The position numbers were made by a program, and so were the translations under genes. Below the pieces are notes generated by a model. The model ran no database searches, was not told the origin of the DNA, and saw only the letters and a list, made by a program, of their open reading frames with translations. This document shows positions 1-5,291 of a DNA stretch of 5,291 nucleotides, piece by piece. The stretch comes from an uncultured Erysipelotrichaceae bacterium (GTDB lineage: Bacteria > Bacillota_I > Bacilli_A > RFN20 > CAG-826): the NCBI GenBank assembly GCA_900321535.1, contig ONWJ01000223.1:1-5291 (forward strand), written 5' to 3'. Numbering within the stretch: position 1 is the stretch's first letter; the number at the start of each line of letters is the position of its first letter.

Positions 1-284
1 GTGAAAACCCCATCAGATTCCGCATAACTTCCATCTTCGGAAGAAATAACGAAGTTACTTGTATCGACTTCTACCGAGGTGGATGCGCCGCCTTCATAAG
101 TATCTTCTGCTTTAGAGGTAGTGACCTCGGTCGTGGTCGCGCTGCTCGACTTGGATGTCGCTTGAGAAGTCGAATCTTTGGAAGAGGTAGCAACGCTTAA
201 AGAAGCTTGAGGGTTGTTGCTCGAGCAAGCTGCTAACAAAAGCATGCTGGAGATAATAAGTGGTAAGTGTTTGACGTGTTTCAT
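1..284 (-). CDS. Secreted lipoprotein, N-terminal part (runs off the left edge)
   Basis: The reading frame opens at ATG 284-282 and stays open to the window edge, giving 94 complete codons with no stop. An AGGAGG Shine-Dalgarno at 296-291 sits 6 nt before the ATG. Residues 1-20 form a lipoprotein signal peptide: a short basic/histidine start (MKHVKH), a hydrophobic core and the lipobox L17-A18-A19-C20, so the mature protein should be lipid-anchored to the outer face of the membrane through C20. Residues from about 21 to 75 are rich in Ser and Thr with scattered acidic residues, a typical flexible linker. From about residue 78 the sequence (VDTSNFVISSEDGSY and onward) resembles the opening strand of Cthe_2159-like carbohydrate-binding beta-helix proteins, but too little is present to be sure. 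The lipoprotein call is firm; the domain guess is weak. Its leader holds a hairpin that pairs the ribosome-binding site. It lies 87 nt downstream of galE on the same strand. Confidence 0.85.
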   Translation of the reverse strand, partial: MKHVKHLPLIISSMLLLAACSSNNPQASLSVATSSKDSTSQATSKSSSATTTEVTTSKAEDTYEGGASTSVEVDTSNFVISSEDGSYAESDGVF

Positions 285-338
285 AAAAAGCCTCCTACCG
301 ATAATCCCTTCGTTGGGATTAACCGAATCATAGGAGGC
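285..338 (-). promoter_or_regulatory. SD-sequestering hairpin with U tract (attenuator or terminator-like leader)
   Basis: On the minus strand, GCCTCCTA (338-331) is perfectly complementary to TAGGAGGC (297-290), and the second arm contains the AGGAGG ribosome-binding site of the lipoprotein gene. Inside this 8-bp outer stem is a second perfect 7-bp stem, TAATCCC (321-315) with GGGATTA (308-302), closed by the six-base loop AACGAA. The two stems are separated by an asymmetric internal loop of 9 nt on one side and 4 nt on the other. The outer stem is followed at once by five Ts (289-285) and then the ATG. The structure could end transcripts coming from galE, block translation of the lipoprotein, or serve as a switch between the two. 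The pairing is read directly from the sequence; the function is inferred. It does not match any riboswitch class that I can recall with confidence. Confidence 0.6.
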
Positions 339-371
339 GAACCTTAATTTAAGTTGAAGAAGAAGTAAAAA

Positions 372-1385
372 TTATTCAATGCCGTTTGGATTGTTCTTTT
401 GGAAGTGATAAGCATCCGCACAGGCATCTAAAACGGTCTTCTCGGCTTTCCAGCCAAGTTCGCGTTCTGCCTTATCGGTTTTTGCATAAGAGACGGCAAG
501 ATCACCAGGACGTGGGGCATCGACAACATAAGGAATCTTGACGCCAGTTGCTTTTTCGAATGCATCGATCATTTCAAAGACCGAAGTGCCTTTGCCGGTT
601 CCAAGGTTATAAACGACTAGGCCTGGGTTGGTCTCAAGTTTCTTTAAGGTTGCGACGTGACCAGTAGCAAGGTCGACAACATGGATGTAATCGCGGATGC
701 CGGTGCCGTCTGGGGTTGGATAGTTATCACCGAAGACATGAAGTTTTTCGCGCTTTCCGATGGCGACTTGGGTGATGTAAGGCATGAGGTTATTTGGGAT
801 GCCGTTTGGATCTTCGCCGAGCAATCCAGAAGCGTGTCCGCCGATGGGGTTGAAATAACGAAGAAGGGCGATGTTCATCCATGGCTCTGCTTTTTGGATG
901 TCTTCGAGAATGCGCTCGATCATGACCTTGGTCTCACCATAAGGATTGATCGCAGAAGTGACAGGATCTTCCTCAGTCACTGGAGCATGATCGGTAAGTC
1001 CATAAACGGTCGCGGAGGAAGAGAAGACAAGATTCTTGACTTTGAACTCTCTCATCAAGCGAGCAACCGTCAACGCGGAGATCAGATTGTTCTCATAATA
1101 TTCCAGTGGCTTCACGCAGGATTCGCCGACTGCTTTTAAGCCTGCGAAATGAATGATCGCATCGATTTTCTCATTCGCGAAAACAGGTTTCAGTTTCTCG
1201 TAATCGCAGCAATCAATTTCGTAAAATTTCGGCAAAACCCCAGTGATTTTTTCCAAGCGGCCCAAAACAGCCTTCTTGGAATTGCAGAGGTTATCCACAA
1301 TAATTGCTTCGTGTCCGGCTTTATAAAGCTCGACTACCGTATGGGATCCGATGAATCCCAATCCACCTGTGACAAGTACTCTCAT
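372..1385 (-). CDS. galE: UDP-glucose 4-epimerase GalE
   Basis: This protein of 337 residues (the E. coli enzyme has 338) interconverts UDP-glucose and UDP-galactose in the cytoplasm with tightly bound NAD, as part of the Leloir pathway and supplying galactose for surface glycans. It is an extended short-chain dehydrogenase. The Rossmann motif is TGGLGFIG with G7, G10 and G13; the catalytic residues are S124 (in SSSATVYG), Y149 and K153 (in NPYGETK), all at the E. coli positions. The C-terminal substrate domain carries the RYFNPIG motif near 176-182 and APRPGD near 290-295. Position 299, the tyrosine gate in E. coli GalE, is serine here, which may widen substrate range to the N-acetylated sugars. 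The ATG overlaps the TGA of the DUF1836 gene as ATGA, and an AAGGAG site (1398-1393) lies 7 nt upstream, so this start is secure and translation is probably coupled. It appears to be the last gene of the gat transcript. Confidence 0.96.
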   Translation of the reverse strand: MRVLVTGGLGFIGSHTVVELYKAGHEAIIVDNLCNSKKAVLGRLEKITGVLPKFYEIDCCDYEKLKPVFANEKIDAIIHFAGLKAVGESCVKPLEYYENNLISALTVARLMREFKVKNLVFSSSATVYGLTDHAPVTEEDPVTSAINPYGETKVMIERILEDIQKAEPWMNIALLRYFNPIGGHASGLLGEDPNGIPNNLMPYITQVAIGKREKLHVFGDNYPTPDGTGIRDYIHVVDLATGHVATLKKLETNPGLVVYNLGTGKGTSVFEMIDAFEKATGVKIPYVVDAPRPGDLAVSYAKTDKAERELGWKAEKTVLDACADAYHFQKNNPNGIE

Positions 1386-2038
1386 TTCTTTTCTCCTTTT
1401 CCTTTGGTCTTAGATGATTTCTTTTTTGTCTTATCCGAGCTCTCTTCTGGCAACGACTCTTGCAAACTAGCAAGGATTGCTTCGGAGAGCATTTTATTTA
1501 CCTGGGCATTGATGGAAAGCCGTAACGCCAACAAGCCGAGGGAATCACGTAACTTTTGGTCAGCGATTTCTTTTCCCTTCCGCTGCGTTTCTCTAGCGTG
1601 AAGTTTCAGAAGCGTCTCGATATTCTTGCCGAGGCGTCTCGTCCCTTCGTGTATCCCATCGGTTTCTAGATTGCTCCAGAATTGATAGAGGTAAGCCTTA
1701 TCCGCCGAGACGCGCTCATCCATTTCGATAAGGAACGAGATGTCCGTCATCGGAAGGATTTGCTTTAAGGTGCAGATGGCGATGAGGTAGCCTAGTTGCT
1801 CTCTGCCATATCTCTTTTTATTCGGCTCTTTGATGATTTTGGCTTTAACATAGTTATTGACCATGAAAGAGGTAAGCGCAGCCTGGTCTTCTTTGGTTAA
1901 CGTGGAGAGAACCTCATTTACATAAGTGAGGACCTGCTCCATATAAAGTTCGATACCAGGCAGTTCCGAATAAGTCGGGAACGAAAAACGTTCGAGCGAC
2001 TCCATCCGTTGTTTTAACTCTTCCGCGGTCTTTTTCAT
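1382..2038 (-). CDS. DUF1836 family protein with lysine-rich C-terminal tail
   Basis: This 218-residue protein belongs, by recognisable motifs, to the DUF1836 (B. subtilis YkrK-like) family of Firmicutes, whose function is not established. The signature blocks are FPTYSELPGIELYMEQV at 20-36, NNYVKAKII at 61-69 and YGREQLGYLIAICTLKQIL at 77-95. The last two resemble the start of a MerR-like helix-turn-helix, so a DNA-binding role is possible but inferred. Residues about 130-195 are predicted helical with heptad-like leucines. Residues 198-218 form a highly basic, low-complexity tail with many Lys and Ser residues, likely disordered. There is no signal peptide or membrane segment. The start lies 2 nt after the gatB stop with no strong Shine-Dalgarno, suggesting translation by reinitiation after gatB; a second Met at residue 12 is a weaker alternative, still upstream of the conserved domain. 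The stop TGA overlaps the galE ATG. Confidence 0.85.
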   Translation of the reverse strand: MKKTAEELKQRMESLERFSFPTYSELPGIELYMEQVLTYVNEVLSTLTKEDQAALTSFMVNNYVKAKIIKEPNKKRYGREQLGYLIAICTLKQILPMTDISFLIEMDERVSADKAYLYQFWSNLETDGIHEGTRRLGKNIETLLKLHARETQRKGKEIADQKLRDSLGLLALRLSINAQVNKMLSEAILASLQESLPEESSDKTKKKSSKTKGKGEKK

Positions 2039-2040
2039 TC

Positions 2041-3468
2041 TTATCGCTTTCTGATTTCGATATTCATGATCTTGGCCACTGCAGCAGGATTGACTTTGCC
2101 TTTGGCAAGTTTCATAACTTGGCCAATCAAGAATCCAATCGCGCGGTCTTTACCGGCTTTGAAGTCTTCGATGGACTGCGGGTTGTTATCTAGCACCTCG
2201 GTGACGAATTGGAGAACCAGCCCATCATCAGAGCTTTGCTTCTCGATTTTCAATGCCTTTCTTGCCTCTTCGACTTCGCCACCGTTTTGGCAGATATAGT
2301 TGAAGATATCCGTGCATTGCTTATGGGAATAGCCGTCTTCTTGAAGTTTGACGATCTCAAAGAGTTTGTCTCCATCTAGTGGGAATTGAGCAATGGCGAT
2401 GCCATTTTTGTTCAAGTAGCCATTGACTTCGCCGATGACGAAATTCGCCACGGTTTTCGCGCTCTTTTCCTCTTTTGCAGCACTTTCGAAATAGGCCGAC
2501 ATTGCTAAATCCGAGAGGATGATTTCCGCATCGGTTTTGGATAATCCCCAGCTAACATAACGGGCTAATTTCGCGTCATAGAGCTCAGGGCAAGTATCAA
2601 TCGCGTTCTGCACAAATTCATCCGATAAAGCGATCGGGGTGATATTTGGCTCACAGAAATACTTGTAGTCCACCGCATCGGTTTTCACACGCATCAAAAC
2701 GGTTTTACCGCTTGCTTCATCGAAGCGGCGTGTTTCTTGCTGAACGGTTCCACCGCTTAAAAGCAAAGCGGCTTGACGCTCGATTTCATAATCCAAAGCG
2801 GCTTGAATGTTCTTCAAGGAGTTGATGTTTTTGATTTCGACTTTGGTGCCGAATTCTTTGCTTCCGTATGGACGGAGGGAGACATTAACGTCGCAACGAA
2901 GAGATCCTTCCTCCATCTTGCCATCGCTGGTAAGCGAATAGACAACGATGTTACGGATGGTTTCAACATAACGCATCGCTTGATAACCGTTTCTCATTTC
3001 AGGGCGAGAGACAATCTCGATGAGAGGGACGCCGGCACGGTTATAGTCTAGAAGGGAATAATCGGCGAAATGGAGTTGCTTGCAAGTATCCTCTTCCATG
3101 TGGATACGCTCAATGTTGATGCGTTTGATCTTGCCGTCTTGATCTTCAAATTCAAGATACCCATCTTTGCCGATAGGACGGAATTGCTGGGTGATTTGGA
3201 AACCCTTTGGCAAGTCCGCATAGAAATAGTTTTTACGGTCGAAATAAATGGTATGGTCAATCGTCATATGAAGGGCGTTGGCAACGCGGATCGCGTTGAT
3301 AACGGCTTGCTTGTTGACGACTGGCATCGTGCCAGGATACGCCATATCTAACGGGGTGACTTGAGAGTTTGGAATACGGGAGAATCCATTGGGAGAGCCG
3401 GAGAACATCTTCGACTTTGTTTTCATCTCAACATGGATTTCCAAACCGATGATTGCTTCAAAGTTCAT
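2041..3468 (-). CDS. gatB: Asp/Glu-tRNA amidotransferase subunit B (GatB)
   Basis: GatB binds the mischarged Glu-tRNA(Gln) or Asp-tRNA(Asn), uses ATP to activate the side-chain carboxylate, and receives ammonia from GatA through an internal channel. The product from the ATG at 3468 has 475 residues, the normal family length. Conserved blocks are GLEIHVE at 8-14, YPGTMPVVNK near 44-53, FDRKNYFYADLPKGFQITQ at 76-94, IHMEED at 122-127, GVPLIEIVSRPEMR from 146, GSLRCDVNVS at 188-197, GTKVEIKNINS at 207-217 and QETRRFDE at 244-251. The cradle-shaped catalytic domain covers roughly 1-290, followed by a helical domain and a YqeY-like tail from about 405 that contacts tRNA. An in-frame ATG at 3531 would add 21 non-conserved residues; 3468 is preferred because an AAGGAGG site (3482-3476) lies 7 nt upstream and the ATG overlaps the gatA stop as ATGA, as expected for coupled subunits. 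Confidence 0.98.
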   Translation of the reverse strand: MNFEAIIGLEIHVEMKTKSKMFSGSPNGFSRIPNSQVTPLDMAYPGTMPVVNKQAVINAIRVANALHMTIDHTIYFDRKNYFYADLPKGFQITQQFRPIGKDGYLEFEDQDGKIKRINIERIHMEEDTCKQLHFADYSLLDYNRAGVPLIEIVSRPEMRNGYQAMRYVETIRNIVVYSLTSDGKMEEGSLRCDVNVSLRPYGSKEFGTKVEIKNINSLKNIQAALDYEIERQAALLLSGGTVQQETRRFDEASGKTVLMRVKTDAVDYKYFCEPNITPIALSDEFVQNAIDTCPELYDAKLARYVSWGLSKTDAEIILSDLAMSAYFESAAKEEKSAKTVANFVIGEVNGYLNKNGIAIAQFPLDGDKLFEIVKLQEDGYSHKQCTDIFNYICQNGGEVEEARKALKIEKQSSDDGLVLQFVTEVLDNNPQSIEDFKAGKDRAIGFLIGQVMKLAKGKVNPAAVAKIMNIEIRKR

Positions 3469-4934
3469 AAGTTGCCCTCCTTTCTGTTTAAGGTAGATAG
3501 TCCTTTTAATCCGGTGATTTTCTCTAAGCAAGCGGATGCTTCAAGGAGGTCATTCTCTTCATAGGCTCTGCCCATCAGGTTAACCCCAAGAGGATAGCCA
3601 TCTTCAAGGCCTAACGGCAAAGTGATGGAAGGAAGGCCAGCGAAGTTGCCGAGCGCAAGATGATTATCCGCAATCAGGTATTCGTCAGAAAGTTTATTCA
3701 CTTTATCGTTGAATCCAGGGGCGATAGAAGGCGCTGCTGGAGTGTAGATAAAGTCGTAATCTTTCAAAATCTTGTTGGTTTCATCCACGATCTTGGCGCG
3801 GTTTTGCTGAGCGCGTAAGAAGAGGTCTTTTTGGTTCTCGCTCATAAGAGCAAATGAACCGATGACGAAGCGGCGCTTAATCAATTCGGAGAAACCTTGG
3901 GTACGGGCGTTGAACATGACTTCCTGATAAGTATTGCCACCGCGGAATGGCCCAAATTTAATGCCGTCGAGATTCGCGTTATTGGAAGTCGCTTCAGCGC
4001 AGGAAATCACAAAATAGGTCGCATAGATGGATTCAAGAAGTTCGCGAGAGAAGGAAACATTTTCTACCACCGCACCAGCTTTCTTGAACGCTTCGATAGA
4101 AGCAGCGAATTTCTTGAGGAACACATCATCGTGAATGGTGTCGATAATTTCTGAAATCACTGCAATTCTCTTTCCTTTTAGCCCTTCTCCATCGTTTTTG
4201 ATGATTTCAGGAACCTTTTTGGAAGAGGAGGTAGAGTCTTTGTCATCTCGCCCCGCAAGAGCATTCAACAAAATAGAAGCGTCTTCTACCGAGCGGGTGA
4301 AATAGGCGACGTGATCCAAAGACGGGGCAAACGGAAATAAGCCATAACGAGAGATGCGTCCCCAGCTTGGTTTGAAGCCGACAAGTCCGCCGAAGGAGGC
4401 AGGCTTACGAACGGAGTCACCGGTATCCGATCCTAAAGCAAACGGTACGATGGATGCAGCAGTAGCGGCGGCCGAGCCGCAGCTAGATCCACCCATCATC
4501 TTGGAGTGATCTTTGGCATATGGGTTATAGGTGATGCCTTTTCTTCCGGTGGTACCACTGCCACCCATGGCGAGTTCGTCCATCGTGGTCTTGCCAATCA
4601 AAACGCATTTTTTGGCTTTTAACTTGGCGATCACGGTCGCATCAAAAAGCGGAACATAGCCATCTAAGATATGGGAAGAGGCAGTTGTTTCGATGCCTTT
4701 CGTCGAGAAGTTGTCTTTGGCAACATAAGGGATGCCCCAAAGAAGGTTGTCCACTTCGGGTTCATTTAAAGCGGATGCGAATGCGACCGCACCTTCTTCA
4801 TCAATCAATTCGAACGCGTTATCCGGATTGCTTTTGGCACGCTCAATGGCTTCTTTGGTTAGTTCTAAAGGCGTGGTCTTGCGGTCCACCAAAGCTTGGT
4901 GAATCTCTAAAATCGTTCCATCTAAGTAAGACAT
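3465..4934 (-). CDS. gatA: Asp/Glu-tRNA amidotransferase subunit A (GatA)
   Basis: GatA is the glutaminase subunit: it hydrolyses glutamine and passes ammonia to GatB. The product from ATG 4934 has 489 residues, normal for the family. It is an amidase-signature enzyme with the Ser-cisSer-Lys triad expected at K73 (in GIPYVAKDNF), S150 (in GGSSCGSAA) and S174 (in GSDTGDSVRKPA). D423 (in YLIADNHLALGNFAGLP) probably corresponds to the aspartate that holds the glutamine amino group. Two positions depart from the commonest bacterial form: C152 in place of Gly in GGSSGGS, and D173 in place of Gly in DTGGS; the latter I associate with mollicute GatA. Residues about 232-250 are a low-complexity Ser/Lys insertion. 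An ATG at 4970 would lie inside gatC and add 12 unconserved residues, so 4934 is chosen; an AAGGTGGTG site at 4950-4942 precedes it. The gene starts 1 nt after the gatC stop and overlaps gatB by 4 nt. Confidence 0.98.
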   Translation of the reverse strand: MSYLDGTILEIHQALVDRKTTPLELTKEAIERAKSNPDNAFELIDEEGAVAFASALNEPEVDNLLWGIPYVAKDNFSTKGIETTASSHILDGYVPLFDATVIAKLKAKKCVLIGKTTMDELAMGGSGTTGRKGITYNPYAKDHSKMMGGSSCGSAAATAASIVPFALGSDTGDSVRKPASFGGLVGFKPSWGRISRYGLFPFAPSLDHVAYFTRSVEDASILLNALAGRDDKDSTSSSKKVPEIIKNDGEGLKGKRIAVISEIIDTIHDDVFLKKFAASIEAFKKAGAVVENVSFSRELLESIYATYFVISCAEATSNNANLDGIKFGPFRGGNTYQEVMFNARTQGFSELIKRRFVIGSFALMSENQKDLFLRAQQNRAKIVDETNKILKDYDFIYTPAAPSIAPGFNDKVNKLSDEYLIADNHLALGNFAGLPSITLPLGLEDGYPLGVNLMGRAYEENDLLEASACLEKITGLKGLSTLNRKEGNL

Positions 4935-4935
4935 A

Positions 4936-5232
4936 TTAGAGCACCACCTTTGGCAATTTGATTTGCCCATCTAGTTTAGAGCCCGCGTTAGCAAGGGCTT
5001 CATCTCTTGGAAGCGGTTCTTCCGCGATGTCCTCGCGTAAAAAGGAAGTTTCACACGGGAATGGAAAAGTCATCGGTTCATATTCGTCCAAACCTTTGAT
5101 TTTCCCAATCGTATCCATCTGTTTGATCAAGGTTTTGAATTCTTCCATCAACGTCGCGTATTCTTCTTCCGACATATCGAAAAGAAGACGGTGTGCGGCA
5201 TCATGAAGAACGTCCATCGTAATTTCTTTCAT
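4936..5232 (-). CDS. gatC: Asp/Glu-tRNA amidotransferase subunit C (GatC)
   Basis: GatC is the small subunit that wraps around GatA and GatB and stabilises the GatCAB complex. The 98-residue product is of family length (about 95-100). The N-terminal half is a helical region with the family pattern of a leucine-rich helix, SEEEYATLMEEF at 21-32 and the KQMDTIGKIKGLDEYEP stretch ending at 53. The C-terminal half carries LREDI at 65-69, PRDEALANA at 75-83 and the terminal LPKVV at 93-97, all familiar GatC landmarks. The ATG at 5232 has a GAAAGGTAG site (5247-5239) 6 nt upstream. An internal Met at residue 6 is possible but has a poorer ribosome-binding site. It is the first gene of the cluster; its stop is separated from the gatA start by a single base. 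Confidence 0.93.
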   Translation of the reverse strand: MKEITMDVLHDAAHRLLFDMSEEEYATLMEEFKTLIKQMDTIGKIKGLDEYEPMTFPFPCETSFLREDIAEEPLPRDEALANAGSKLDGQIKLPKVVL

Positions 5233-5258
5233 CGGGTACTACCTTTCAATACGGGCAT

Positions 5259-5287
5259 AGTATAGTGCTTTAGCACTAAAATTAGTA
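5259..5287 (-). promoter_or_regulatory. Candidate promoter for the gatCAB-DUF1836-galE unit
   Basis: On the minus strand a TATACT hexamer (5264-5259) matches five of six bases of the -10 consensus and would place the transcript start near 5252, leaving a leader of about 20 nt that contains the gatC ribosome-binding site. The -35 partner at 17-bp spacing (TACTAA, 5287-5282) is poor, so either the promoter is weak or activated, or the real -35 is different. No coding sequence is evident between 5233 and the right edge, but only 59 bases are available. Confidence 0.35.
5263..5278. promoter_or_regulatory. 16-bp palindrome overlapping the gatC promoter (possible operator)
   Basis: TAGTGCTTTAGCACTA is a perfect inverted repeat with 7-bp arms and a central TT. 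It fills the spacer between the candidate -10 and -35 boxes and touches the -10, a position typical of repressor operators. As RNA it could form a 6-bp stem with a TAAA loop, but no U tract follows on either strand, so a terminator is unlikely. The regulator is unknown. Confidence 0.4.
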
Positions 5288-5291
5288 GAAA

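Noticed and set aside
302..321. Guanidine-II (mini-ykkC) riboswitch suggested by ACGA in the loop
   Set aside because: That class has two such hairpins with four-base ACGR loops; here there is one hairpin with a six-base loop.
343..353. Short palindrome CTTAATTTAAG between galE and the leader hairpin
   Set aside because: It is an 11-base, A/T-rich sequence with no promoter geometry around it; I could not find a -35/-10 pair with acceptable spacing.
657..1601. Plus-strand open frames opposite galE and the DUF1836 gene
   Set aside because: They lie wholly antisense to well-supported genes, show no family motifs and are explained by the codon bias of the minus-strand genes.
3469..3531. Upstream ATG for gatB at 3531
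   Set aside because: It would add 21 unconserved residues inside the gatA end, while the ATG at 3468 has an ideal ribosome-binding site and matches the family N-terminus.
4935..4970. Upstream ATG for gatA at 4970
   Set aside because: It overlaps the gatC end and adds 12 unconserved residues; the 4934 start gives the normal GatA N-terminus.
2066..5206. Other plus-strand frames and the minus-strand frame at 3048-3260 within the gat genes
   Set aside because: They are shadows of conserved gatC, gatA and gatB sequence in other frames, with no recognisable protein features.
372..5232. Mycoplasma-type code with UGA as tryptophan
   Set aside because: TGA is used as the stop of gatA and of the DUF1836 gene, and the tryptophan codons inspected are TGG.
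5263..5291. CIRCE (HrcA) operator
   Set aside because: A TTAGCACT-like half site is present, but the halves are in the wrong order with no 9-nt spacer, and the bases where the second half would begin read GAAA, not GAGT.

Overview
This window is a short, densely packed, mostly housekeeping stretch in which every convincing gene lies on the minus strand. Read in the direction of transcription (right to left) the order is gatC, gatA, gatB, a DUF1836-family gene, galE, and the first third or so of a lipoprotein gene that runs off the left edge.

The organism looks like a low-to-moderate GC member of the Firmicutes/Bacilli, possibly a lineage near the Mollicutes/Erysipelotrichia. The gene starts have strong AGGAGG-type Shine-Dalgarno sites, DUF1836 is a family I know from Firmicutes, and parts of the GatA and GatB signatures (DTGDS in GatA, the DYKYF-CEPN stretch in GatB) look mollicute-like. 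The standard genetic code is in use: gatA and the DUF1836 gene both stop at TGA, and the tryptophan codons I checked are TGG. The lineage call rests on remembered family patterns, not a search.

Layout: 5233-5291 holds a candidate promoter with an overlapping 16-bp palindrome. 2041-5232 encodes the three subunits of the tRNA-dependent amidotransferase GatCAB, which makes Gln-tRNA(Gln) and/or Asn-tRNA(Asn) from mischarged precursors. 1382-2038 encodes a DUF1836 protein with a lysine-rich tail. 372-1385 encodes UDP-glucose 4-epimerase. 285-371 is an intergenic leader dominated by a hairpin that buries the ribosome-binding site of the next gene. 1-284 is the start of a secreted lipoprotein with a Ser/Thr-rich linker.

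The first five genes are almost without gaps: 1 nt between gatC and gatA, a 4-nt ATGA overlap between gatA and gatB, 2 nt between gatB and the DUF1836 gene, and another ATGA overlap into galE. They probably form one translationally coupled transcript joining a translation-quality enzyme to a sugar-nucleotide enzyme through a protein of unknown role. I see no plainly novel system. The most unusual element is the 49-nt hairpin before the lipoprotein gene, which has both the form of an intrinsic terminator and a fully paired Shine-Dalgarno sequence. No RNA genes, CRISPR arrays, insertion sequences or attachment sites were found.
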